Positions 1 through 6,358 of a DNA stretch of 8,718 bases are shown here, piece by piece. Numbering within the stretch: the first letter of the stretch is position 1; each line of letters begins with the position of its first letter. The position numbers and the translations under genes were made by a program. Origin of the DNA: Bacteroidota bacterium (GTDB lineage Bacteria; Bacteroidota; Bacteroidia; Chitinophagales; Chitinophagaceae); contig JAEZRL010000198.1 of the NCBI GenBank assembly GCA_023440945.1, positions 1 through 8,718 of the forward strand, in the 5' to 3' direction. The notes beneath the pieces are model-generated. The model was given only the letters and a program-made list of their open reading frames with translations. It was not told the origin of the DNA and did no database searches.

Positions 1-287
1 CATCTGTAATGATGGATATTATGAAAAATTGTCCGGTGGCTATTCTTTCTGCAAGCACTATTTCGTTGGAATATATTTGCATAAAGGGCTTTTTATACCT
101 GAAAAAAACTGCCGAAAATCAGGATAGCTTGTACTATTCTTTAATTGAAAAGAATTGTGCTTATCCTTATGAGGCCATTTTCAAGGAAGATATTAATCCA
201 AATCTTATTAAGAATCAATCAACCCTTATTGATGGCAAAAGTGGTGAAAGACTGCAACAAATTTTTTTAGATCTTTTTATATCTTAA
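1..287 (+). CDS. pseG: PseG, C-terminal part: UDP-2,4-diacetamido-2,4,6-trideoxy-altropyranose hydrolase (5' end outside window)
   Basis: The reading frame is already open at the window edge (first full codon at 3), so the ATG codons at 9 and 12 are internal. About 94 codons of a protein that normally runs to roughly 300 or more residues are visible. PseG is a cytoplasmic GT-B-like hydrolase that removes UDP from the diacetamido sugar before PseI acts. The visible part carries the family's C-terminal nucleotide-binding pattern: 'ILSASTISLEY', where PseG proteins have an SAS...E motif, followed about 20 residues later by 'AENQ', and a final 'IDGKSGERL' close to the usual 'DGKGAER' ending. The stop lies 3 bases before the next gene, a pseH-like acetyltransferase, and pseI follows, which strongly supports the assignment. 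The N-terminal domain and its catalytic His cannot be checked here. Confidence 0.85.
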   Translation, partial: SVMMDIMKNCPVAILSASTISLEYICIKGFLYLKKTAENQDSLYYSLIEKNCAYPYEAIFKEDINPNLIKNQSTLIDGKSGERLQQIFLDLFIS

Positions 288-290
288 AAA

Positions 291-755
291 ATGAAAGAAG
301 ATTTGTTTTTGATAAAAGCACAAATTGACGATGCTGATCTTCTTTTTAAATGGATTAATGAACCTTCAGTACGTGCACAATCATATAGTAATAACTTAGT
401 TAAGTATGAAGAACATATGGCCTGGTTCAGTAAAAAGATGCAGGATCGCAATTGTTATATCTATTTAGGCAAATTGCGGCAGGAGCCGATTGGAATGATA
501 AGATTTGATATAGCTAATGATGAAGTGTTAATAAGTTATTTGATAGATGAGCAATTCAGAGGAAAAGGATTAGGTTATTCTTTAGTTGAAAAAGGAGTGA
601 AAAACTTTTTATTAGAAAGCAACTTTGGAGGCATTATAAAAGCGAGTGTGAAAAAATCGAACATACCTTCAGTGAAGGTCTTTCAAAAATTATTGTTCGA
701 AAAAATGCAGAACAATGTTTATCCAGACTCCTTTCTTTTTATAAAAAAGATATAA
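291..755 (+). CDS. pseH: PseH-like GNAT N-acetyltransferase
   Basis: This 154-residue protein has the size of a single GNAT domain and of known PseH enzymes. PseH uses acetyl-CoA to acetylate the 4-amino group of UDP-4-amino-4,6-dideoxy-N-acetyl-altrosamine, the step before PseG. The acetyl-CoA pyrophosphate loop is visible as 'FRGKGLG' (residues 89-95), preceded by the strand 'VLISYLID' (79-86). The later GNAT motif 'VKKSNIPSVKVFQKLLF' (120-136) has the usual Asn and Ser. The N-terminal 'WINEPSVR' (21-28) and 'HMAWF' (42-46) resemble the W-N-x-x-x-V-R and H-xx-W-F motifs of PseH-like enzymes. The gene starts 3 bases after pseG and its TAA overlaps the pseI ATG by one base (TAATG), pointing to translational coupling. 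GNAT family membership is clear; the exact substrate rests on the pseG and pseI neighbours. Confidence 0.85.
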   Translation: MKEDLFLIKAQIDDADLLFKWINEPSVRAQSYSNNLVKYEEHMAWFSKKMQDRNCYIYLGKLRQEPIGMIRFDIANDEVLISYLIDEQFRGKGLGYSLVEKGVKNFLLESNFGGIIKASVKKSNIPSVKVFQKLLFEKMQNNVYPDSFLFIKKI

Positions 756-1810
756 TGGAAAAAGAAATTGATATTAAAGGCATAGTGATAAGTGGGCTCC
801 ACAAACCTTTCATTATTGCTGAAATGAGTGGCAATCATAATCAGTCTCTTGACCGTGCTTTTGAAATTGTAAAAGCTGCAGCAGACGCAGGTGCAGATGC
901 GATAAAACTGCAAACCTATACTGCAGATACTATTACTTTCAAGGGCTCATCGGATGAGTTTTACATAAAAGATGAAAACTCTTTATGGAAAGGTCAAAAT
1001 CTGTATGATCTTTATAAACAGGCGTACACACCCTGGGAGTGGCACAAACCTATTTTTGACTATGCAAATAGTCTTGGTTTGGTTGCTTTTAGTTCACCAT
1101 TTGATACTTCAGCTGTAGATTTTCTTGAATCGTTGAATGTACCTGTTTATAAGATTGCTTCTTTCGAAAACACCGATCATATTTTATTAAGAAAAGTAGC
1201 GCAAACAGGCAAGCCGGTTATTATGTCAACAGGTGTAGCAACCATTGCAGACATACAGGAGTCTGTTGAAGTATTGAAAGATGCAGGCTGCACACAGCTT
1301 GTGTTGTTAAAATGTACCAGCACTTATCCGGCTTCACCTGAAAATACAAACATCCGAACCATTCCCCACATGCGGGAATTGTATAATTGTCCTGTTGGGC
1401 TTTCGGATCACACCATGGGCATCGGCACATCCGTTGCTTCGGTTGTATTAGGTGCTTGTGTTATAGAAAAGCACATGACATTAAACAGGGATGAGGGTGG
1501 TGTAGATGCAGCCTTTTCTCTGGAACCATCAGAATTTAAAAATCTTACTATTGAAGTAGAAAGAGCGTTTCTTTCTTTAGGAAAAGTGAGCTATGAACTT
1601 ACAGAGAAGGAAAAGAAAAGCCTTCAGTTCAAGCGTTCTTTATATATTGTAAAAGATTTACGGGCAGGCGAAACGATTACTGCAGAACATGTAAGATCAA
1701 TCAGACCAAACAAAGGAATTCACACAAGATATTACGAGGATATAATTGGCAAAGTTGCTTCTACCGATGTAAAAGCCGGTACTCCTTTGTCGTTTGAAAT
1801 TATAAAATAG
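755..1810 (+). CDS. pseI: PseI, pseudaminic acid synthase (NeuB family with SAF domain)
   Basis: PseI condenses 2,4-diacetamido-2,4,6-trideoxy-L-altrose with phosphoenolpyruvate to give pseudaminic acid in the cytoplasm. The 351-residue length is normal and both domains are intact. The TIM-barrel part shows 'IAEMSGNHNQS' (21-31), 'KLQTYTADT' (51-59), 'KIAS' (133-136), 'KCTSTYPA' (186-193), 'GLSDHT' (215-220) and 'EKHMTL' (238-243). The SAF (antifreeze-like) domain covers about 292-350 and contains 'RSLYIVKDLRAGE'. Two details favour pseudaminic over sialic or legionaminic acid: 'AEMSGNHNQ' where NeuB and LegI usually have 'AEIGxNHxG', and 'GGVDAAFSLEP' (248-258) where those relatives usually have a G-P-D-H type sequence. 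The start is the ATG overlapping the pseH stop. This stretch is richer in G+C than the genes downstream. Confidence in the family is very high, and in the Pse-specific assignment high. Confidence 0.95.
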   Translation: MEKEIDIKGIVISGLHKPFIIAEMSGNHNQSLDRAFEIVKAAADAGADAIKLQTYTADTITFKGSSDEFYIKDENSLWKGQNLYDLYKQAYTPWEWHKPIFDYANSLGLVAFSSPFDTSAVDFLESLNVPVYKIASFENTDHILLRKVAQTGKPVIMSTGVATIADIQESVEVLKDAGCTQLVLLKCTSTYPASPENTNIRTIPHMRELYNCPVGLSDHTMGIGTSVASVVLGACVIEKHMTLNRDEGGVDAAFSLEPSEFKNLTIEVERAFLSLGKVSYELTEKEKKSLQFKRSLYIVKDLRAGETITAEHVRSIRPNKGIHTRYYEDIIGKVASTDVKAGTPLSFEIIK

Positions 1811-1816
1811 TAAAAG

Positions 1817-1829
1817 CTTTCAACGAAAG
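1817..1829 (+). repeat. Small perfect hairpin just before the lipoprotein start codon
   Basis: CTTTC (1817-1821) and GAAAG (1825-1829) are perfect reverse complements separated by AAC, giving a 5-bp stem with a 3-base loop directly against the ATG at 1830. No T-run follows, so it does not look like an intrinsic terminator. It fills most of the 19-base gap after pseI and could slightly shield the start codon. A stem this short can occur by chance in AT-rich DNA. Confidence 0.3.
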
Positions 1830-2915
1830 ATGCATAAGCCCTGTTATTCAATCCTGCTTTTTTTTATCCTTTTATTTGCCGGTTGTAAAAAAGAGAAATT
1901 TATTTTAGTAAACGATATAGGTAAAGAATATACTTATAATAAAACGCTTATTACACCTGGTATTTCTGTAGGAAGTATTTATTATTCAAAAAGCTTTAAT
2001 GCTTTTACAGATTTAACTTATTTTAATAGTAATTGGATCACTGTTTTTAGGGAAGGTACAAATCATGTGGGAGGTGAATTTGGAAGAATAAAGTTACTAT
2101 CAAGCAGTGATGGCGTGAAGTGGGTGGTAAGAAATGTTATTTCTTTAGATTCTATTGATTTCAGAGATCCCAAATTATTGATTGATTCAGTAAATAATGT
2201 ATTATATGTTACAGCCTTTGGCCTGGATTTGCATACTCAGCCTGCAAAAAAATTCACAAATTATATTATACCTCTTAACAAGGACTTTAGCTCTAAACCT
2301 ATAAAAGAAATTTCTATTAAATGGCCTCACACCATAGGATATATATTGTGGCGTTGGACGGATCTTAAAAATAACTTTTATTCTTTAGCTTACCGCCCTT
2401 ACAGTTCAAACGACAGCAGTACCAATTTATGTCTTACCACATCTACTAACGCTGTTGATAACTTCAAAATAATAAAAGAACTTCATTTACATGGCCAACC
2501 CACTGAATCAACTATTCGCTTTGATGCAAATAACACTTTATATATAACCGTTCGGGCAGAAACGGAAAAACTTTATATCGGTTATTCACTTCCACCTTAC
2601 GACCGTTTTGTATGGTTAAAAAACAAAACTCCTGTCAGGCTTGCGTCCCCCAATTTTCTTCTATACAAATCGTACTTACTTCTTAGTGGAAGAGATATGG
2701 ATGATATGCAATTTAAGTTTATGGCATATAACCTCAATACAGAAACAATAGAGAAGCGATATGTATTTCCGGGAGGCTTAGAAACAGGGTATGGAGGTAT
2801 GAGCTTTAATCCCGCGGATAAAAACGAGATATGGATAAGTTATTATGCTATTGAACCGGAAGGAAGTAATATTAATCTTGCAAAGATTGACTTGAAAAAA
2901 ATATTCGATAATTAG
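1830..2915 (+). CDS. Lipoprotein with sialidase-like beta-propeller domain
   Basis: A 361-residue envelope protein. The N-terminus is a lipoprotein signal: charged start, hydrophobic core (about 7-16) and lipobox 'LFAGC' with the lipidated Cys at 19. Residues after Cys (KKEKF) lack the acidic run often seen in surface-export signals of Bacteroidota lipoproteins, so side of membrane is uncertain. The mature part matches the bacterial sialidase-like propeller family: 'FREG' (73-76), an Asp-box-like 'SSSDGVKW' (91-98), 'FRDPKLL' (111-117), 'TESTIRFDANNTLYITVR' (225-242), 'PNFLLYKSYLLLSGRD' (274-289), and near the end 'GYGGMSF' (320-326) with 'IWISYY' (334-339). R74, R242 and R288 might form an arginine cluster and the Tyr pair 338-339 might supply a nucleophile, but this is inference. 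It lies 19 bases after pseI and 21 before a transferase-like gene, so it probably acts on or binds a locus-related glycan. Enzymatic activity is unproven. Confidence 0.75.
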   Translation: MHKPCYSILLFFILLFAGCKKEKFILVNDIGKEYTYNKTLITPGISVGSIYYSKSFNAFTDLTYFNSNWITVFREGTNHVGGEFGRIKLLSSSDGVKWVVRNVISLDSIDFRDPKLLIDSVNNVLYVTAFGLDLHTQPAKKFTNYIIPLNKDFSSKPIKEISIKWPHTIGYILWRWTDLKNNFYSLAYRPYSSNDSSTNLCLTTSTNAVDNFKIIKELHLHGQPTESTIRFDANNTLYITVRAETEKLYIGYSLPPYDRFVWLKNKTPVRLASPNFLLYKSYLLLSGRDMDDMQFKFMAYNLNTETIEKRYVFPGGLETGYGGMSFNPADKNEIWISYYAIEPEGSNINLAKIDLKKIFDN

Positions 2916-2918
2916 CCC

Positions 2919-2939
2919 ATGGCATAAATACTGAAAGTG
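2919..2939 (+). promoter_or_regulatory. Two-codon mini-ORF ahead of an in-frame GTG start
   Basis: The only nearby ATG (2919) reads ATG GCA TAA and ends after two codons. It is in frame with the GTG at 2937, nine bases beyond its stop. Because TAA blocks the frame, the downstream gene must begin after it, and GTG is the first plausible start. The mini-ORF may be chance or may deliver terminating ribosomes close to the GTG. Confidence 0.35.
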
Positions 2940-4208
2940 GAATTACTAAAATACTGGAAAGAAAAGAACAATGTTGATGCTTTGCTGTATGATCATTTAA
3001 GATATGTACTGGATGCACATATTTACCATTATGGCAATCATTTTAAATATTCACTTGAGAATGAATCACGGACTTCCTTTTCAAAAAAAAATATTGCCAA
3101 AGATCTATACATACGTTATAAATATTACACACAAAAAAGGCTAAGTCAAAAATCAAAAGTATTATCTAATGCTTACTTCAACTTTAATACTAAACTTGAA
3201 GAATTGGATTTTTACGTTGCAGCCCCACCCTGGGCGGTAAAGAGAATTGACAAGAAGATTTTCGGCAATATAGCTTTTTATAATCACAGCCAGAAAATAA
3301 ATAAGCTATTAAAGAATGACAACTTTATTAATTTAACAAGCAAACGGTTTTTGGACGAAGTATTAGCTTTTAAAAAGAACTTTGCCGGAATAGTTGCAGA
3401 TCAAAATATAAAAGCATTATTTGTTCCAAACGATGTAAATTTTTTTGAAAATATTTCAATTGATATTTTCAAAAAATTGAAACGTCCTTCATTTACTTTT
3501 CTTCATGGACTACCTGCCCGTTATAACAGTATTGATGAAAAAAGAACTGATTATCTTCTTGTATGGGGGGATAAAATAAAACAACATTATATTGATAAAG
3601 GCTTTTCAGAAGACAGGATATTTGTAACAGGACATCCAGCATACCCCTCTCCTTCCATTAAAGATTTAAAATTCGATCTGTCAAATGTTTTAGTGCTTGC
3701 AAAAGTTGGTGTTGGCTCTCCGCACAGTGAAGATTTTAATTTATACAGCAGGGGCAGTCTTATTATTTATTTATTAATGATCCAAAACACACTTACTAAA
3801 ATAGGTGTAAAAAAAGTACGGTTAAGAGTGCATCCCTCGGCTAATCTTGCATGGTTCTATCAATTTATTGACAAAAACTTTTTTGAAGAGGATAATCTTC
3901 CACTCAATCAATCCTTAAATCAATCTTCTTTAGTTATAGGCCCATCTTCTTCTGTCCTTTTAGAGGCTTTATTTTATGGGATTAATTATGTAGTTTTTGA
4001 ACCGGAGGAAAATGGAAACGATATACTGAACTCAAAATTGGTTCCTCCATTTGATGGTTCATTAAAAGAAGTACCGGTTGCAAAAAATGAAGAAGATTTG
4101 GAAGAAATTCTCCGTAACAAAATTAAAGTAAACAAAGAAATACTGAAGGAGTATTACAATCCTTTCAATATTGATTTTTTGAAAGAGCTAATTAATAGTA
4201 TCAAATAA
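2937..4208 (+). CDS. GT-B type transferase-like protein, candidate nonulosonate (pseudaminyl) transferase
   Basis: A 423-residue soluble protein without signal peptide or membrane segment. The N-terminal half is lysine/tyrosine rich and not recognisable. The C-terminal half looks like a GT-B nucleotide-sugar-binding domain: 'FTFLHGLP' (186-193), 'DYLLVWGDKIKQHYIDKGF' (205-223), 'DRIFVTGHPAY' (226-236), 'VRLRVHPS' (294-301) and 'GPSSSVLLEALFYG' (335-348). An R-x-HP motif followed by a Ser-rich loop and Glu is typical of bacterial sialyl-, polysialyl- and Kdo-transferases, which use CMP-activated ulosonic acids. CDP-glycerol glycerophosphotransferase-like proteins share a similar fold. Together with pseGHI just upstream, transfer of pseudaminic acid from CMP-Pse is a reasonable inference, but sequence alone does not prove the donor. 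The start is GTG at 2937: no ATG lies in frame before the conserved parts. Its TAA overlaps the presumed ATA start of the methyltransferase. Confidence 0.6.
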   Translation: MELLKYWKEKNNVDALLYDHLRYVLDAHIYHYGNHFKYSLENESRTSFSKKNIAKDLYIRYKYYTQKRLSQKSKVLSNAYFNFNTKLEELDFYVAAPPWAVKRIDKKIFGNIAFYNHSQKINKLLKNDNFINLTSKRFLDEVLAFKKNFAGIVADQNIKALFVPNDVNFFENISIDIFKKLKRPSFTFLHGLPARYNSIDEKRTDYLLVWGDKIKQHYIDKGFSEDRIFVTGHPAYPSPSIKDLKFDLSNVLVLAKVGVGSPHSEDFNLYSRGSLIIYLLMIQNTLTKIGVKKVRLRVHPSANLAWFYQFIDKNFFEEDNLPLNQSLNQSSLVIGPSSSVLLEALFYGINYVVFEPEENGNDILNSKLVPPFDGSLKEVPVAKNEEDLEEILRNKIKVNKEILKEYYNPFNIDFLKELINSIK

Positions 4209-4210
4209 TA
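4206..4210 (+). promoter_or_regulatory. TAATA stop/start overlap, presumed ATA start codon
   Basis: The TAA that ends the transferase-like gene (4206-4208) shares its last base with ATA at 4208-4210, which opens the methyltransferase frame. The pseH/pseI junction (753-757) has the same form, TAATG. In the methyltransferase frame TAG at 4196-4198 blocks any start further upstream, and no ATG, GTG or TTG occurs before the SAM-binding motif. Reinitiation at AUA, or a recent ATG-to-ATA change or base error, are the options. Confidence 0.55.
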
Positions 4211-4768
4211 AAAAGAATAGACCTCGGTTGCGGGAACTCAAAAAAAGAAGGATTTATTGGAGTTGACAGTCTGCCTCTTTCCAACGTAGATATTATACAT
4301 AATCTTACTGATTTTCCCTATCCTTTTGAAGATAATGAAATTGACGAGATATGGATGGATAATGTATTAGAACACATTCCGCAGCCTGTTAAGGTAATGG
4401 AAGAAATATATCGTATCTGTAAAAATGGAGCCAGATTAAATATTGCAGTTCCATATTTTAGAAGCTTTTATGCTTTTATTGATCCAACACATGTGAATTT
4501 TTTCGGCGTTTGGTGGTTTAACTATTTTGACCCCCGCCATCGCTTTTATCATAAATACCAATATTCAAAAGCACAATTTAAAATAGAAAGAATAGAATTT
4601 GACCGGGAGTTCAAAAATGGAAAAATAAATTTCTTTCGAAGAAAATTGATCAGCTACGCAAATAAACATCCGGAAAAATACGAAGCAAGATTCTCCCATT
4701 TATTTCCACTTAACTCATTGACTTTTTATTTAACAGTTTCAAATAGCACAACAGGAAAAAATTCATAA
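4208..4768 (+). CDS. Class I SAM-dependent methyltransferase with non-standard ATA start
   Basis: Read from ATA at 4208 this is a complete protein of about 186 residues. The frame begins with 'KRIDLGCGNSKKEGFIGVD' (2-20), which is SAM-binding motif I (D5-L-G-C-G9) followed by the acidic end of strand 2 (D20). 'FPYPFEDNEIDEIWMDNVLEHI' spans 36-57 and holds motif II and the L-E-H-I signature; 'RLNIAVPYF' and 'DPTHVNFF' follow. These are features of the small methyltransferases common in glycan clusters, where they methylate a sugar hydroxyl. The first ATG in frame is at 4355 (residue 50), and starting there would delete the SAM-binding site, so it is almost certainly internal. The body of the gene is intact, arguing against an old pseudogene. 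The flippase gene follows after 9 bases. The acceptor sugar is unknown; it could be the pseudaminic acid or a neutral sugar. Confidence 0.8.
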   Translation: MKRIDLGCGNSKKEGFIGVDSLPLSNVDIIHNLTDFPYPFEDNEIDEIWMDNVLEHIPQPVKVMEEIYRICKNGARLNIAVPYFRSFYAFIDPTHVNFFGVWWFNYFDPRHRFYHKYQYSKAQFKIERIEFDREFKNGKINFFRRKLISYANKHPEKYEARFSHLFPLNSLTFYLTVSNSTTGKNS

Positions 4769-4777
4769 GAATTTTTA

Positions 4778-6325
4778 ATGAAGCAATCATACACTTTCAA
4801 CTATATAAAAATTTATTTCTGGCAGATACTGTCAATAATATTAAATCTCACCTCTCTATTTATTGTTATTCCGGCGCTTTCATCCAATCCAAAAATTTAT
4901 GGCATATATGCTATCTGTGTTTCCTTGATAATTTTTTTATCGTATGCCGATCTTGGATTTATGAGTGCAGGATATAAATATGCAAGCGAATGCTATGCAG
5001 TAAAAAAAACAGAAGAAGAAATAAAGATAATAGGTTTTGTATCTTTTATTCTAACCATATTTGTGTCATTATTTGCTTTATTGTTTTTATACTTTTCTAT
5101 ATTTCCGGAAGGCTTAATAAAGGATATTGGAGCTGGTAAAGAAAGAGAAATTGCAAGTAAACTTTTGCTTATACTTGTATTATTCTCACCAAATATTATC
5201 CTGCAGCGATCAATACAATTAATTTATGGCGTAAGGCTGGAGGATTATAAATACCAGAAGATACTTATTGTAATAGGATGCCTGAAAATAATATCTGTTT
5301 TTTTCTTTTTCAATTCTAATAATTACAATGTAACGGGTTATTTCCTTTTCTGCCAGTCAGTTACTTTTTTAGGGTTAGTGGCAGCACTATTAATGGCTGC
5401 AAAAAAGTATCGGCTCTCGTTAAAATTATATTTTACCTCTATCCGTTTTTCCAAAAATATTTATGAAAAAATAAAAACACTCGCCTTCAGCAGCTTAGTG
5501 CTAACTATATCATGGATATTATATTATGAACTTGATTCCTATGCTATTGCAAAACTTTTAGGACCCGTTGCAGTAGCTTATTTTGCAGTAGGGTTAACAT
5601 GCTTATCTTTCTTTAGAACAATACTGGGAACAATATATAATCCTTTCACAGCAAGATTCAATTACTTCATTGCTCTTAATGATAATAGAGGCCTTAAAGA
5701 TTTTTATTACAGCATAATTTGTTTATTAATGCCTGTTGTTATTTACCCTATTGTTTCTCTTGTAATTCTTGCAAAACCATTCGTTTATACCTGGGTTGGC
5801 GATACTTTTAATACAAGTGTTTCGATAACCAAATGGCTCATTTTAAGTAATATCATAGGTTTTATTTCGTACCCGATGGGCATATTGCTGATGGCAAGAA
5901 AAAAAATAAAGGCACTTTATTATGTAGCCATGATATTACCTTTTATATATTGGGGAGGCATTTTATTTCTTTATAAGGAATGGGGCGTTACAACTTTTGC
6001 TTATTTCAAGTTTTTGGCTTTCATGATAACAGGAGCCTTTCATTTGAAGTTTACACTCGATTTTTTAGCGATAAGCCTGAAACAATTTCTAATAAAACTT
6101 ATTATCCCTATTCTCCCTTCTTTACTTCTATTGATTGGTTTGCTGATCTCTTTCTCCAATCATTTACCTCTCAGCAAAAACAAGCTGAATTTGATAATGG
6201 TTATAAGCAGCGGCGCTTTTTGCTCCTTTCTTGCATTCATAGCATACTATTTAACTTCAAAACCATTTAGAGGAAGTATTAATTTATTAACAAACAGATT
6301 AATTAATCTGAGAAAAGCGGTTTAG
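4778..6325 (+). CDS. wzx: Wzx-type oligosaccharide flippase (MOP/MATE-like polysaccharide transporter)
   Basis: A 515-residue, highly hydrophobic protein with about 12-14 predicted membrane segments, for example near 17-36, 42-60, 86-108, 126-146, 161-178, 186-207, 311-333, 352-373, 379-398, 404-424, 438-458 and 470-492. Length and layout fit the polysaccharide branch of the MOP superfamily, which moves undecaprenyl-pyrophosphate-linked oligosaccharide from the cytoplasmic to the periplasmic face. The central 'YYELDSYAIAKLLGPVAVAY' (249-268) carries the Asp and Gly pattern typical of Wzx/RfbX proteins at this position, and 'YADLGFMSAGYKYAS' (56-70) resembles the conserved N-terminal loop. ATG at 4778 begins 9 bases after the methyltransferase stop. 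Its presence implies a Wzx/Wzy-type route rather than an ABC exporter. Wzx proteins diverge strongly, so the glycan cannot be predicted from it. Confidence 0.88.
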   Translation: MKQSYTFNYIKIYFWQILSIILNLTSLFIVIPALSSNPKIYGIYAICVSLIIFLSYADLGFMSAGYKYASECYAVKKTEEEIKIIGFVSFILTIFVSLFALLFLYFSIFPEGLIKDIGAGKEREIASKLLLILVLFSPNIILQRSIQLIYGVRLEDYKYQKILIVIGCLKIISVFFFFNSNNYNVTGYFLFCQSVTFLGLVAALLMAAKKYRLSLKLYFTSIRFSKNIYEKIKTLAFSSLVLTISWILYYELDSYAIAKLLGPVAVAYFAVGLTCLSFFRTILGTIYNPFTARFNYFIALNDNRGLKDFYYSIICLLMPVVIYPIVSLVILAKPFVYTWVGDTFNTSVSITKWLILSNIIGFISYPMGILLMARKKIKALYYVAMILPFIYWGGILFLYKEWGVTTFAYFKFLAFMITGAFHLKFTLDFLAISLKQFLIKLIIPILPSLLLLIGLLISFSNHLPLSKNKLNLIMVISSGAFCSFLAFIAYYLTSKPFRGSINLLTNRLINLRKAV

Positions 6326-6349
6326 ATAGAAAATTCTTCTGCAAAAATA

Positions 6350-6358
6350 ATGCTTTGA
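6350..6358 (+). promoter_or_regulatory. ATG CTT TGA mini-ORF overlapping a TTG start codon
   Basis: ATG at 6350 opens a two-codon ORF that ends at TGA 6356-6358. The glycosyltransferase TTG start (6355-6357) overlaps that stop in another frame. No ATG or GTG exists in the glycosyltransferase frame between the upstream stop at 6304 and the conserved N-terminus. A ribosome finishing the mini-ORF would sit exactly on the TTG, so reinitiation is conceivable. Confidence 0.35.

Noticed and set aside
9..287. Small independent gene starting at ATG 9
   Set aside because: The frame is open to the window edge and the content is the C-terminus of PseG.
719..1430. Minus-strand ORFs at 719-913 and 1221-1430
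   Set aside because: They lie opposite pseH and pseI, which are strongly conserved on the + strand.
1817..1829. Intrinsic terminator after pseI
   Set aside because: The stem is only 5 bp with no T-run after it, and the next gene starts immediately.
4196..4210. Programmed -1 frameshift fusing the transferase-like protein to the methyltransferase
   Set aside because: No X-XXY-YYZ slippery heptamer is present; the AAA to CAA slip would mispair, and the methyltransferase frame has a TAG just upstream.
4355..4768. Methyltransferase starting at ATG 4355 (137 residues)
   Set aside because: The same frame continues upstream with an intact SAM-binding motif I, which this start would delete.
5980..6270. 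96-residue + strand ORF inside the flippase gene
   Set aside because: It lies in another frame of a well-supported membrane protein and shows no recognisable features.
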